This document shows, one piece after another, positions 10,005-18,581 of a stretch of DNA of 64,000 bases. The DNA lies in NCBI GenBank assembly GCA_050013615.1, contig JBEKEX010000001.1, positions 122,000 to 185,999 of the forward strand, given 5' to 3'. The translations under genes were made by a program, and so were the position numbers. The notes beneath the pieces are model-generated. The model saw nothing but the letters and a program-made list of their open reading frames with translations. It ran no database searches and was not told the origin of the DNA. This DNA is from JBEKEX01 sp050013615. Lineage in GTDB: Bacteria > Chloroflexota > Anaerolineae > Anaerolineales > Anaerolineaceae. The stretch's first letter is position 1. Each line of letters opens with the position of its first letter.

Positions 10005-11186
10005 ATGAAATCCAAGCTATTAGCAATCCTTCTGTTGGGTTGCCTGCTGGCTGCCTGTAGTGCGGCGGCTGGAACACCCACTCCACTGCCCACTGTTATT
10101 TTGAAAAATAATAATCCAACCGCTGTGGCAACAAATGGCGGATCGGGTGGCAGCGTGACCGCCTCGGGCGTCGTTGTTCCGGATCAGGAAGCACATCTGG
10201 CGTTTTTGGCAGGAGGCAATGTCAAAGCGGTTGATGTTGCTGTTGGCGACGTGGTAAAAGCCGGTCAGGTGCTGGTCCAGTTGGATGATTCTGCTCAGCA
10301 GGTCCAGTTCGAACAGGCAGCCCAGGCTGTGGCTAATTTGACGTCGCCGGCGGCGCTGGCAATTGCCCAGCAAACCGTTGCCCAGGATCAGCAGGATTTG
10401 TATAATGCACAGATTTCGTTAAATAACCTGATCTATCTCCATAACAACACGGATGCCATTGCCAATTCCCAGGCCAACCTGGTGTTGGCGCAGGACGCCT
10501 TGAACCAGGCGCAGAATGCTTATGATGGGGTAGGCGGCGACCCGGAGACGAACGTCAACAAAGCCAACGCTTACCAGGTGCTTTATAAAGCCAAAGTTGC
10601 CTTCAATAATGCCCAGGCAAATTACAATGCCTGGACCGGTAAATCCAACCAGTGGCAAATCGATTTGAAGACTGCCACTGTTTCCCTGGAAACGGCCAAA
10701 CTAGCAGAAGATCAGGCATGGGTGGCGGCGCTGAAAGACGGTAACGGCTCCAATGTTGCCACGGGAACAGGAAACACGGCCTTGCTCCAGGCCCAATTTG
10801 CTCTGCAGACCGCCCAGTACAACCTGAATGCCACCAAATTGGTAGCCCCGTTTGCGGGGGGCATTGCAGCCGTGAACGCCTCGGTGGGGAGCTACGTTTC
10901 GCCCGGAATGGTGATGGTGGTGATCAGTAATACCAGCCAGCTCCACATCGAGACAACCGACTTGAGCGAGCGGGACGTGCCCAAAGTAGCCGTTGGCCAA
11001 TTAGCGACCGTTACGGTGAAGGCATTGAACCAGGACATCACCGGTCGGGTCAGCGCGATCTCACCTTTGGCAGATACGTTGGGAGGCGATCAGGTTTACA
11101 AAGTGACCATTGACCTGGATAAGCTTCCCCCGGGTTTGCTTGCCGGCATGAGTGTGGTGGTGCAGATCACTACAACCAGCCCATAA
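10005..11186 (+). CDS. Lipoprotein adaptor of the HlyD/MacA type
   Basis: This 393-residue membrane-fusion-type adaptor is anchored as a lipoprotein. The signal peptide ends in the lipobox LAAC (Cys near residue 19). It continues with a biotinyl-lipoyl half-motif (about 45-95), long alpha-helical hairpin repeats rich in Ala, Gln and Asn (about 100-260), a second lipoyl half and a beta-barrel (about 270-390). The start at 10005 is preferred to an upstream in-frame start because it has AGGAG at 9993 and yields a clean signal peptide. It completes a PadR-permease-permease-ATPase-adaptor operon. In a single-membrane organism it would act as an outer-face chaperone rather than a trans-periplasmic bridge. 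Confidence 0.88.
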   Translation: MKSKLLAILLLGCLLAACSAAAGTPTPLPTVILKNNNPTAVATNGGSGGSVTASGVVVPDQEAHLAFLAGGNVKAVDVAVGDVVKAGQVLVQLDDSAQQVQFEQAAQAVANLTSPAALAIAQQTVAQDQQDLYNAQISLNNLIYLHNNTDAIANSQANLVLAQDALNQAQNAYDGVGGDPETNVNKANAYQVLYKAKVAFNNAQANYNAWTGKSNQWQIDLKTATVSLETAKLAEDQAWVAALKDGNGSNVATGTGNTALLQAQFALQTAQYNLNATKLVAPFAGGIAAVNASVGSYVSPGMVMVVISNTSQLHIETTDLSERDVPKVAVGQLATVTVKALNQDITGRVSAISPLADTLGGDQVYKVTIDLDKLPPGLLAGMSVVVQITTTSP

Positions 11187-11205
11187 AAGTCGAATGAGAA
11201 AAGAT

Positions 11206-11238
11206 GAGGCGACTTTCCATGAAGTCGCCTCTTTTTTT
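11206..11238 (+). terminator. Rho-independent terminator of the exporter operon
   Basis: A perfect 10-base-pair stem, GAGGCGACTT and AAGTCGCCTC with a 6-base loop, is followed by seven T. It lies 20 bases after the adaptor stop. Confidence 0.93.
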
Positions 11239-11278
11239 GGATTGCCAACTTAAGTGAAAGTGGAATTTTGGAGCTTTT

Positions 11279-11848
11279 TTAATACAATGCTGCAGTCGTG
11301 AGTGCGGATACTGCGAAAATGCTGCCCACAATGGCGCTGATGACTAAACTCACAATAATATCAGCGACCACCAGCACAGCCACCTTGCCCCAATCCAATG
11401 CCGTAACCTTCTTGAGGGCGTACAGATAGGCAACGAAACCAGCAACGGCAACGATCAGGGTAATGGGGGCGGAGATGCACAGCAGAGACAGCGAGAAGGC
11501 GCTAAAAATGCCGAGAAGCCCGATAACGCTGAATACGCTCGCCAAGCCCAACGGGCGCTGTAGTTGCTCGAAGGTCAGACTGGTGTTGAACAGGGCTTTA
11601 GCCAGCCACACGATGACGAAGACGCCCAGCGCAAAGGCGCCCACACCTAAAGCGGTACCAACGATCACGCCCAGCACATAGCTGAAAAAGCCGTTGTAGG
11701 GCAACAGCGCGGCGCGTCCACCCAACTGGCTGAGGAACTGGGAAACTACCACGATGATCCAGGCGGATTGGGTAAAACTGACGTCGTTGGACACTTCGGT
11801 GTAAACGTCCGTCTTGAAAGTAATGGCGCGAATAATACGATCCATCAT
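11279..11848 (-). CDS. Yip1-like multi-pass membrane protein
   Basis: This 189-residue membrane protein has five predicted hydrophobic segments. The N-terminal RIIRAITFKTDVYTEVSND stretch and the overall layout resemble the Yip1/YIP1-domain family found widely in Chloroflexota and Firmicutes. No catalytic motif is visible and the role is unknown. It is a single gene on the minus strand, convergent with the exporter operon. AGGAGAG precedes the start. Confidence 0.65.
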   Translation of the reverse strand: MMDRIIRAITFKTDVYTEVSNDVSFTQSAWIIVVVSQFLSQLGGRAALLPYNGFFSYVLGVIVGTALGVGAFALGVFVIVWLAKALFNTSLTFEQLQRPLGLASVFSVIGLLGIFSAFSLSLLCISAPITLIVAVAGFVAYLYALKKVTALDWGKVAVLVVADIIVSLVISAIVGSIFAVSALTTAALY

Positions 11849-12021
11849 GATACAACTCTCCTTTTTTGTTGATAATTTAGTTTAATAAAAACCACGATCG
11901 TTCAATCAATTTCCCACCAGCCTCCTTCCTCCATCATTTGATACTAAATATAACCAATTTTATCTTATTTTTATATTATAAAACAACTCTCAGTATAATC
12001 AATAGCCATTTTGGGCCAGGT

Positions 12022-13860
12022 TTACAACCGGTAGCTATGTTTTATGCTGTGAATTCGATAGACCTTGACCGGCTCATGTTTGCCTTTCAATGTGTATTGG
12101 CCGGCAAATTCCCCTTCGACATCATCTTTGACCAGTTTCCAGGTGGCTTCGCTGACCAGTACCGGCCCGCCAATCTCCTTGGTCAAATCTTGCAGCCGTG
12201 CTGCCAGGTTGACGGAATCGCCGATGACGGTATAGTTCAGGCGCTGTTCGGAACCGAGCAGCCCCACAAAAACCTCACCGGTATTCAAGCCGATGCCGAC
12301 CTCGAAGGGTGCTTTGATGGCGCCAGACTGCTCGAAAGTGCGGTGCAGTTCTTCCAGGCGCACCTGCATCTCGCAGGCGGCACGCACGGCGCGTAATGCA
12401 TGGTCAGGATAAGGAACAGGTTCACCGAAGAAGGCAAGGATGCCGTCTCCTTCGTATTTATCCAGTGTGCCGCTATTCTGGTGGATGATATCCGTCATGG
12501 CCGCCAGGTAGGGGTTGAGGATGGCCACCAGTTGGTCGGGGGGCAACGTCTCGGAAAGTGACGTGAAATTGCGGATGTCGGAAAACAGGACGGTGAGGGT
12601 GGTGCGCTTGTTCAAGCTGCTGATATCCTGCGTATCGACCAATTGAGCGACCATTTCGGGGGCAACAAAGCGTGAGAACAGGGTGCGCAGGCGGCGTTTC
12701 TCCATCTCCTGGCGCACCATGTGCTCACTGACCGGCACGACACTGCCGACGATCAGCGTCAATTCAATGGGCGTCAGTGCGAACCAGGTATGTTCCCACA
12801 AGAATAGACCGAACCAGGCAACGAGATAGACCACAGCGGTTGCGAGGGTCAAGCCGATGATAAGGCGCATGCGACGATTGCGGCCGAAGAACCAGGCCAG
12901 CCCAGCAGCGATGATGGTCAGGACGATATTGGCCCACAAGGGTGCTGTGGACAGGCTGCGTCCACTCACCAAGGTGTTGACCGCGTTGGCAATGATCTCG
13001 ACGCCGGGCGTGCGATGCTGGGCGGAGAAGGGAGTGGGATAGACGTCTTGCAGGGTGAGGGAAGTGGCGCCGATCAGGACGATCTTGTCACGGAAGGCAT
13101 CCGCCGGGTAATCGTCCAGCGCCACCTGGTAGGCAGAATAAAAAGGGCCAAAAGTCTGCGCCGGGCCGCTGAAATCGATTAGCAAGCGCTGGTTTTCGAG
13201 CAGAAAGCGTTGGCCATTGAAGTCGATCTCATTCGATGATGCCAACTTGGGGGTTGATGTGCCCAGGTAGGCCTGTGCCACGGCGAAGGCCCAGTTGAAA
13301 TAAATGGTGTTATCGAATGTCGAGCGGTCATAAGCTTGCAGGCTGCGCACAATGGCATCTTCATCGTAAAGAATACCGCTGATGCCCATGCCCTTGAAGG
13401 CGGTGGCATAGGGGCTGATGGGCAGATTGAGCGTTTCATCTGAATCGCTGCGACTGATCTGCATGACGGTAATCGCCGCTTTCGAGTCGGCAAATGCCTG
13501 CGCCAGGGCCTTGTCACCAGCGGGGTCGGGATCGGCCTCGAAAAGAAAAACGTCAAGCCCGATGACCTTGGCGCCTGCCTTGTTAAGTGCTGTGACGATC
13601 TGTGCCAGGTATGAGCGCGGCCAGGGCCAATGATAGCCGGTGTAGTTGAAGGAAGCGTCGTCGACGGCTACGATGGCAATGGGTGTGGCTGGTGCCTGGC
13701 TGCCGCGCAAGCGCATGGCCAGATCGCGCGCCGTCAAGTCCAACGGGAGCAAAAAAGAAGTCTTATTGGGCAAGGACTGAATAGCCTGTAAGGCGATGAA
13801 AAGCAGCCCAACCAGGCCAATCAGCCATGAGAGACGAGCCGGGATCGTTTTGGCGTTCAT
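12022..13860 (-). CDS. CHASE2-domain adenylate cyclase (class III)
   Basis: This 612-residue membrane receptor cyclase has an N-terminal helix (about 10-28), an extracellular CHASE2 sensor (about 38-305), three membrane helices (about 310-400) and a class III cyclase domain (about 425-605). The two metal Asp residues are present (FSDIRNFT and YEGDG). The substrate Lys (LDKYEG) and Asp (VIGDSVN) favour ATP over GTP, and the transition-state Asn and Arg are in NLAARL. It should make cAMP on sensing an external signal. The gene lies downstream of a FecR lipoprotein on the same strand; CHASE2 and FecR proteins are often neighbours, which suggests a functional pair. Confidence 0.93.
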   Translation of the reverse strand: MNAKTIPARLSWLIGLVGLLFIALQAIQSLPNKTSFLLPLDLTARDLAMRLRGSQAPATPIAIVAVDDASFNYTGYHWPWPRSYLAQIVTALNKAGAKVIGLDVFLFEADPDPAGDKALAQAFADSKAAITVMQISRSDSDETLNLPISPYATAFKGMGISGILYDEDAIVRSLQAYDRSTFDNTIYFNWAFAVAQAYLGTSTPKLASSNEIDFNGQRFLLENQRLLIDFSGPAQTFGPFYSAYQVALDDYPADAFRDKIVLIGATSLTLQDVYPTPFSAQHRTPGVEIIANAVNTLVSGRSLSTAPLWANIVLTIIAAGLAWFFGRNRRMRLIIGLTLATAVVYLVAWFGLFLWEHTWFALTPIELTLIVGSVVPVSEHMVRQEMEKRRLRTLFSRFVAPEMVAQLVDTQDISSLNKRTTLTVLFSDIRNFTSLSETLPPDQLVAILNPYLAAMTDIIHQNSGTLDKYEGDGILAFFGEPVPYPDHALRAVRAACEMQVRLEELHRTFEQSGAIKAPFEVGIGLNTGEVFVGLLGSEQRLNYTVIGDSVNLAARLQDLTKEIGGPVLVSEATWKLVKDDVEGEFAGQYTLKGKHEPVKVYRIHSIKHSYRL

Positions 13861-13924
13861 GGGAAGCTAACTAGATTATAGGATGGGCTTAATCACAGCG
13901 CAAGCAGGCTCTTATGACAAAAAT

Positions 13925-13954
13925 AGCTGGCCAGGTATTTTTGCCTAGCCAGCT
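13925..13954 (-). terminator. Hairpin between FecR and cyclase genes
   Basis: AGCTGGC and GCCAGCT pair, with an inner AGG/CCT extension. On the minus strand the stem is followed by ATTTTTG. It may stop or reduce transcription from the FecR gene into the cyclase gene. The T-run is short, so the strength is uncertain. Confidence 0.5.
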
Positions 13955-13981
13955 GATTTCATCGATGGGCTGATTCCAGGA

Positions 13982-15244
13982 TTAAGGGCAATCGACGGTC
14001 AACGTAAAGCTGTTAACCACCGTATCGATAGTCAGATTGCCTAAGCCATCCAAAGCCTTGAATTTATACGTGACCGTATCGCCGGTGCTGGCAGTGATGG
14101 GAACATCATCTTCCCACTTGTCACCGCTTGTGTTATCCAATAGGTAGGCGTTAAAAGGGCCGGAATTCACCTGGGCATATACCCAAACCTGGCTCACGCC
14201 ATCCAAGTCGTTCACGTGCACCTCATAGTGATCATTGCAGCAATCGCCCACCGATCCAGTAGGACCGGACTGTCCGCTAAAGAATGTATCGTGATCCAGT
14301 GTGGCTGTTGGAGTGAAGGTTGAAGTGGCCGCCGGAGTAGGGGTACTGGTCGAAGTGGCATGCGGGGCAGCGTGAGTGGTGGGTGTGAAGGCTACCGTTG
14401 CCACGTAGGTGGTGGGGTGCGGAAAGAAAAAGACCGGGAATGGCGTACTTGTTGCAGTGGATGTTGCAGTCGCAGTGGGTGAAGCCTTTATCGTCGGCGT
14501 GAAAGTGATCGTGGGTTGAGCGGTAGCGCCAAAGGGGGTGGGGCTGGGGCCGGTGGTGACCGCGGGCAAAGCTGCCTGAGTCCAACGCGCGATGGGCAAT
14601 ACTAACGAGGCCTCCGGTACGTTGGAGAGCCAATAATCGAAATCTTGAACGTTCATGCGCCCACTGGCTGGGGCCTGAGTGGAACTGGTGATGGTGCCCG
14701 TTTCACCGGCGATCAGGTCGGTCTCGCCCGAATCGTTTTTGACACTGCAATCGCCTTCCAGACAGGTGACGTACGTCCCAACGGCCGGCACGACGGTGAC
14801 ACTCAAATAAGAGCCGCGCACGGCTGCCAGGCCCTGCGGTGTCTCGATCTGTATATATCCACCCATAAGGACGACCCATAGCTGTCCCGCGGCTAATTGG
14901 ATATTGGCCAGAAGACTATTGGAACGTTCGACTGCGCCGAGCAGGGTGAAAATGGTGTTGGGGCCCAAGCGCATGATGGCATGGTTGGAAATGTCCAGTC
15001 GCGCGCGGCCATCTTCCAAAGTTTTCACCTGGCCACCGGCGACGATCGTTTGATTGTTGGCCGCGGCGAAGAAATCTGACTGGGAGGGAGCACGCGCCAA
15101 CACCGTGCCGCTCAACTCGGAGAGGACAGCGGTTAGGACAGGCTCGGGGGTGGCAGGTGCAGCGCATCCGGCGATCAACACCGCGATCAATACAATGACC
15201 AACAGCGTCAATGCCGGACGATCAAAGATGAAAAATTTTCTCAT
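13982..15244 (-). CDS. FecR-domain lipoprotein with Thr/Pro linker
   Basis: This 420-residue lipoprotein has its lipobox at LIAGC (Cys about 27). A FecR domain follows (about 55-160, with LEDGRARLDIS and ETPQGLAAVRG), then a long Pro/Thr/Ser linker (about 240-325) and a C-terminal beta-sandwich (about 330-420) that looks Ig-like. The linker repeats probably let the outer domain extend through the wall. FecR here lacks the anti-sigma helix, so it is a surface ligand-binding or structural protein rather than a sigma regulator. It is likely a partner of the CHASE2 cyclase downstream. Confidence 0.85.
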   Translation of the reverse strand: MRKFFIFDRPALTLLVIVLIAVLIAGCAAPATPEPVLTAVLSELSGTVLARAPSQSDFFAAANNQTIVAGGQVKTLEDGRARLDISNHAIMRLGPNTIFTLLGAVERSNSLLANIQLAAGQLWVVLMGGYIQIETPQGLAAVRGSYLSVTVVPAVGTYVTCLEGDCSVKNDSGETDLIAGETGTITSSTQAPASGRMNVQDFDYWLSNVPEASLVLPIARWTQAALPAVTTGPSPTPFGATAQPTITFTPTIKASPTATATSTATSTPFPVFFFPHPTTYVATVAFTPTTHAAPHATSTSTPTPAATSTFTPTATLDHDTFFSGQSGPTGSVGDCCNDHYEVHVNDLDGVSQVWVYAQVNSGPFNAYLLDNTSGDKWEDDVPITASTGDTVTYKFKALDGLGNLTIDTVVNSFTLTVDCP

Positions 15245-15480
15245 AAGCCACTACCTCCCAATTGAACCCTAGAGCCACCCTTTTCATTATATAGGTAGAG
15301 AATGTTGTAAAGCAAGCATTATTTACGATTCGCGGCTTAACAAAATCGTAAGAATTTTTATCAACAATTGACCTGCAGGATTATAAGCTTGAGCCGGCAA
15401 CCCTGAATTTGTTGAAATCTATTGCGGGAGTGGCAAACTTGTTGCTTGTATGATTCTACTTTTCAGACACACGAACATGT

Positions 15481-15486
15481 TATAAT
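15481..15486 (+). promoter_or_regulatory. Possible -10 element before the deacetylase gene
   Basis: TATAAT lies 46 bases before the deacetylase ATG in an AT-rich gap. I see no convincing -35 hexamer at the right distance, so this is only a partial promoter call. Confidence 0.35.
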
Positions 15487-15531
15487 CCCACCAATTAAAT
15501 CCACTTTGTTGAGAAAGTCTTGGAGAATCCT

Positions 15532-16446
15532 ATGCAATTGCGTTTGCGCCATGCGGTGTGGGTAATCATTGTTTTGGCATTAGCGGCTGGATGTAGCCAG
15601 CAGCCTGTCAGTGCCCAGCCGGATTCTTCTCTGGTTGCCACTTATGCGCAGGAGACGATGAGCGTTATTGCGCTTACCAGTCCCACGGCAGCTCAGAGCA
15701 GCACACCCACAGCAACCTTTACCCCGGCTTTCACATCGACTCCTGAACCCACTATTACTCCCACCTGGGCAGTCAACCCGCCAGGCAGTGCCGTGGTGCC
15801 CATTCTCCTTTATCATCATATTTCCGACGATAAGGCCGGTAATCGCTATTACGTGCCGGTGGCGACTTTCGAACAGCAAATGCAGTGGCTGCATGACCAC
15901 GGTTACACGGCGATCACGATATCGCAATTGGTGGATGTGCTGATGAAGGGTGGCCCGTTGCCGGCACGGCCGGTGGCCATCACGTTCGACGACGGGAACG
16001 AAGACGTCTATAAGAATGCCTTCCCCATCCTGAAGCGCTTGGGTTACCCGGCGACGTCTTACATCATCGTGAGCTGGATCGGGGCGAAGAATGTTGTATC
16101 GATGGATGAGCTGAAAGACTTGATCGCCTCCGGTTGGGAGATTGGCAACCACACCATGACGCATATCGACTTGACCAAGGACCATTCGGTGCTTAATTAT
16201 GAATTGGTGGATTCGCGTGACCGGCTGGAAAAAGACCTGGGGATCACGGTGAACACAGTGGCTTATCCGTTCGGAGCCTTCGATCCTACGGTGGGAGCAA
16301 AAACGTCAGCATACGGATATTTGGCCGGTTTGGGTTTGGGGACTTCCTATAACCAGGGAATGTCCACCTTGTATTATCTGAGCCGCATGGAAGTCCAATC
16401 GAGCTATGACATGCAGACCTTCATTAACATGCTGCCCTGGCATTAA
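15532..16446 (+). CDS. Polysaccharide deacetylase lipoprotein (NodB domain)
   Basis: This 304-residue surface lipoprotein starts at the ATG at 15532, preceded by GGAG; a TTG four codons earlier is less likely. The lipobox is LAAGC. After a Thr/Pro linker (about 60-80) comes a carbohydrate esterase family 4 domain. The catalytic and metal motifs are TFDDG (about 160) and HTMTH (about 205), followed by AYPFG. It should remove acetyl groups from a cell-wall glycan or peptidoglycan. It stands just upstream of the acylation locus, so the two may shape the same envelope polymer. Confidence 0.9.
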   Translation: MQLRLRHAVWVIIVLALAAGCSQQPVSAQPDSSLVATYAQETMSVIALTSPTAAQSSTPTATFTPAFTSTPEPTITPTWAVNPPGSAVVPILLYHHISDDKAGNRYYVPVATFEQQMQWLHDHGYTAITISQLVDVLMKGGPLPARPVAITFDDGNEDVYKNAFPILKRLGYPATSYIIVSWIGAKNVVSMDELKDLIASGWEIGNHTMTHIDLTKDHSVLNYELVDSRDRLEKDLGITVNTVAYPFGAFDPTVGAKTSAYGYLAGLGLGTSYNQGMSTLYYLSRMEVQSSYDMQTFINMLPWH

Positions 16447-16477
16447 GGCTGAAGTCTCCCGGCCTTCGATGTTATAA

Positions 16478-16510
16478 CCCCCGTGGGGGTAGCCCCCGTG
16501 GGGGTATAAT
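16478..16510 (+). repeat. Two tandem CCCCCGTGGGGG palindromes ending in TATAAT
   Basis: The palindrome CCCCC-GT-GGGGG occurs at 16478-16489 and again at 16493-16504, separated by TAG. TATAAT follows at once (16505-16510), about 37 bases before the next ATG. The repeats could terminate the deacetylase transcript, bind a regulator at the -10 box, or be a small mobile repeat; the sequence does not decide. Confidence 0.6.
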
Positions 16511-16546
16511 CCCCGCAGGAACTTAAATCCACTTTTGGAGGCAGGC

Positions 16547-16939
16547 ATGCAGCGCCGGGTAATGCTTGTGCTGGGAATGTTCATATTAGTTTCAATTATG
16601 GCAGCGGGGTGCAGTGGAGGCGGCGCAGACGCGGCGTCGGTCACCAAGGCCTACATGCAGGCGCTGGTCGACAAGAACGAGAATACCATTTCCGACCTGT
16701 CCTGCGCCGATTGGGAGGCGCAAGCCAAGCTGGAAGTTGAATCCCTACAGTCGGTGAAGGCGGAGTTGAAGGATGTTTCCTGCAAGGTCTCCGGCACGGA
16801 TGTAGACAAGACGTTGGTTTCCTGCCAGGGGAGCATCCAATTTACCTATACCAATGAAAGCCAGCAATTGGATTTAAGCCAGCGCACCTATGAGATGGTC
16901 AAGGAAGGGGGCGAGTGGCGGGTATGCGGCTATCACTAA
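16547..16939 (+). CDS. Small lipoprotein of unknown function
   Basis: This 130-residue lipoprotein starts at 16547 behind GGAGG, with its lipobox at MAAGC. The mature part (about 25-130) has an alpha helix followed by strands and ends with a KEGGEWRVCGYH segment, which resembles NTF2-like DUF4878 lipoproteins. Three or more Cys residues in the mature domain could form disulfides. Its 3' end overlaps the start of the microprotein gene by 16 bases, so it is probably part of the acylation operon. Function is not known. Confidence 0.72.
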   Translation: MQRRVMLVLGMFILVSIMAAGCSGGGADAASVTKAYMQALVDKNENTISDLSCADWEAQAKLEVESLQSVKAELKDVSCKVSGTDVDKTLVSCQGSIQFTYTNESQQLDLSQRTYEMVKEGGEWRVCGYH

Positions 16940-17061
16940 ATGGATGGCGGCGCATTTTCAGCCGCGAAAATTTGTGGGCCTTGGCGTTTCTTCTGATCGT
17001 GGTGGCGCTCCTGGTCGTCACTGCTGATACGGCCCCGTTGTGGATCTACCAGGGATTTTAG
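16924..17061 (+). CDS. DltX-like 45-residue membrane microprotein
   Basis: This short gene overlaps the lipoprotein stop. The product has a basic N-terminus (RLSLNGWRRIFSREN), one membrane helix (about residues 17-33) and the C-terminal hexamer WIYQGF. In DltX, the small essential partner of the D-alanine acyltransferase DltB, the C-terminus is FIYNEF and its Tyr is proposed to carry the acyl group. Size, topology, an aromatic-Ile-Tyr-x-x-Phe end and position directly before an MBOAT gene all agree. I infer that Y42 hands the acyl group across the membrane. The gene is too short for usual gene callers. Confidence 0.7.
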   Translation: MRLSLNGWRRIFSRENLWALAFLLIVVALLVVTADTAPLWIYQGF

Positions 17062-17134
17062 ATCTTGTTGGCATTTTGATGATCATCGATAATAATCTCC
17101 CCCTCTTGGCTTACGCCGAGAAACGAACTTCTGC

Positions 17135-18562
17135 ATGACACTGACCACCATCCTCATCTTCGGCGCGGCGATCCTCTTTTACCGCCTGATATTCCAGTCA
17201 CGGGCGCGCGGGATGGTATTGTTGATTGTCAGCACCCTGGCGGTCTATTGGCTGCAACCGGCCATGCCCGTGCGCAACCTGGATTTCTGGCTGCCTACGG
17301 CCACACTGGCGTTGGTAGTGTTGTCATGGGTAGTCACGACCCCGCCGGCAGGACGGAGCTGGCGTACCAATTGGCAAGCCTTTGCCGCCTTGGGAGTCGT
17401 GGTATTGGTGGTGGCGCTCACCCGTTATCTGAGCCTGACAGGCGGGATTGTCATCCCTTCACGGCCTCCGCAAACAGACGAAGTATTGCTGGCATTGGCG
17501 CTGATCGGCCTGGCCTGCTGGCTGCTGATGCGGGTAAAACGGGTGGTTCCGGCATTGTTGGCCGGTGGAATGGTGCTGTTGGTGGGGCTGCTGGTGGTTA
17601 TTAAACAACCGGAGTTGGCAAAAGGAGCCAGTGCGGGGCTGCGTTCTCTGGCTGGGCAGGATGCTGCCCTTGCCGCTTCGACCGATATCCGCTGGCTGGG
17701 TTATTCTTACCTGGCTTTCCGCCTGATCCATACCTTGCGTGACCGGCAAACCGGCCGCCTGCCCGCAGTGACGCTGCAGGAATATGTCAATTACGCCATC
17801 TTCTTTCCGGCTTTCACTGCCGGCCCCATCGACCGCCTGGAGCGCTTCGTCAAAGACCTGCGCGCCGGCAGCTTGCTCACCGGTGAAGATTTCACCGAAG
17901 GCGGCCTGCGGTTGGTGGTGGGGCTGTTCAAGAAGTTCGTCCTGGCCGATAGCTTGGCAATCTTTGCTTTAAGTGCAACGAATGCGGGCCAGGTGCGTTC
18001 TGCCGGTTGGACGTGGGTACTGGTCTTCGCCTATACTTTCCAAATATACCTCGATTTTTCCGGCTACACCGATATTGCACTGGGGCTGGCACGCTGGCTG
18101 GGCTTCCGGCTGCCGGAGAACTTCAACCATCCATATCTGAAGCCCAACCTGACCCAATTCTGGAACAACTGGCACATGACACTCACGCAGTGGGTGCGAG
18201 CGTACTATTTTAACCCGCTGGCACGCGCCTTGCGGTCGGCGAAGAAGCCACTACCTGCCTGGATGGCATTGTTCATTAGCCAGGTGAGCACCATGCTGGT
18301 CATTGGCCTGTGGCATGGCATCACCTGGAATTTCCTCATTTGGGGTGCCTGGCATGGCTTGGGGTTGTTCGTCCACAACCGCTGGAGTGAACTACTCCGG
18401 CCATGGCAGACGACCTTGGAACGCCATCCGCGTTGGAAGTTGGTCGGAACGGGCGTCAGCACGGCGTTCACTTTCGTTTATGTGGCGTTGGGGTGGGTGT
18501 GGTTCTGCCTGCCGACCCCTGTGCTGGCGTTGCAGGTGTTTGGGAAGCTGTTCGGTGGCTGA
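17135..18562 (+). CDS. MBOAT-family O-acyltransferase (DltB/AlgI-like)
   Basis: This 475-residue polytopic protein has about eleven hydrophobic segments. The MBOAT signatures are present: FFPAFTAGPIDR (about 225), IYLDFSGYTDIALGLARWLGF (starting about 308), FWNNWHMTL (about 346) and the His pair in GLWHGITWNFLIWGAWHG (H394 and H407). Such proteins take an acyl group from a cytoplasmic carrier and pass it to an acceptor outside. With the microprotein before it and carrier, ligase and SGNH genes behind it, it is the membrane channel of a Dlt-like surface acylation system. Confidence 0.93.
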   Translation: MTLTTILIFGAAILFYRLIFQSRARGMVLLIVSTLAVYWLQPAMPVRNLDFWLPTATLALVVLSWVVTTPPAGRSWRTNWQAFAALGVVVLVVALTRYLSLTGGIVIPSRPPQTDEVLLALALIGLACWLLMRVKRVVPALLAGGMVLLVGLLVVIKQPELAKGASAGLRSLAGQDAALAASTDIRWLGYSYLAFRLIHTLRDRQTGRLPAVTLQEYVNYAIFFPAFTAGPIDRLERFVKDLRAGSLLTGEDFTEGGLRLVVGLFKKFVLADSLAIFALSATNAGQVRSAGWTWVLVFAYTFQIYLDFSGYTDIALGLARWLGFRLPENFNHPYLKPNLTQFWNNWHMTLTQWVRAYYFNPLARALRSAKKPLPAWMALFISQVSTMLVIGLWHGITWNFLIWGAWHGLGLFVHNRWSELLRPWQTTLERHPRWKLVGTGVSTAFTFVYVALGWVWFCLPTPVLALQVFGKLFGG

Positions 18563-18581
18563 AGTAGTTGGATAGTGAGGT

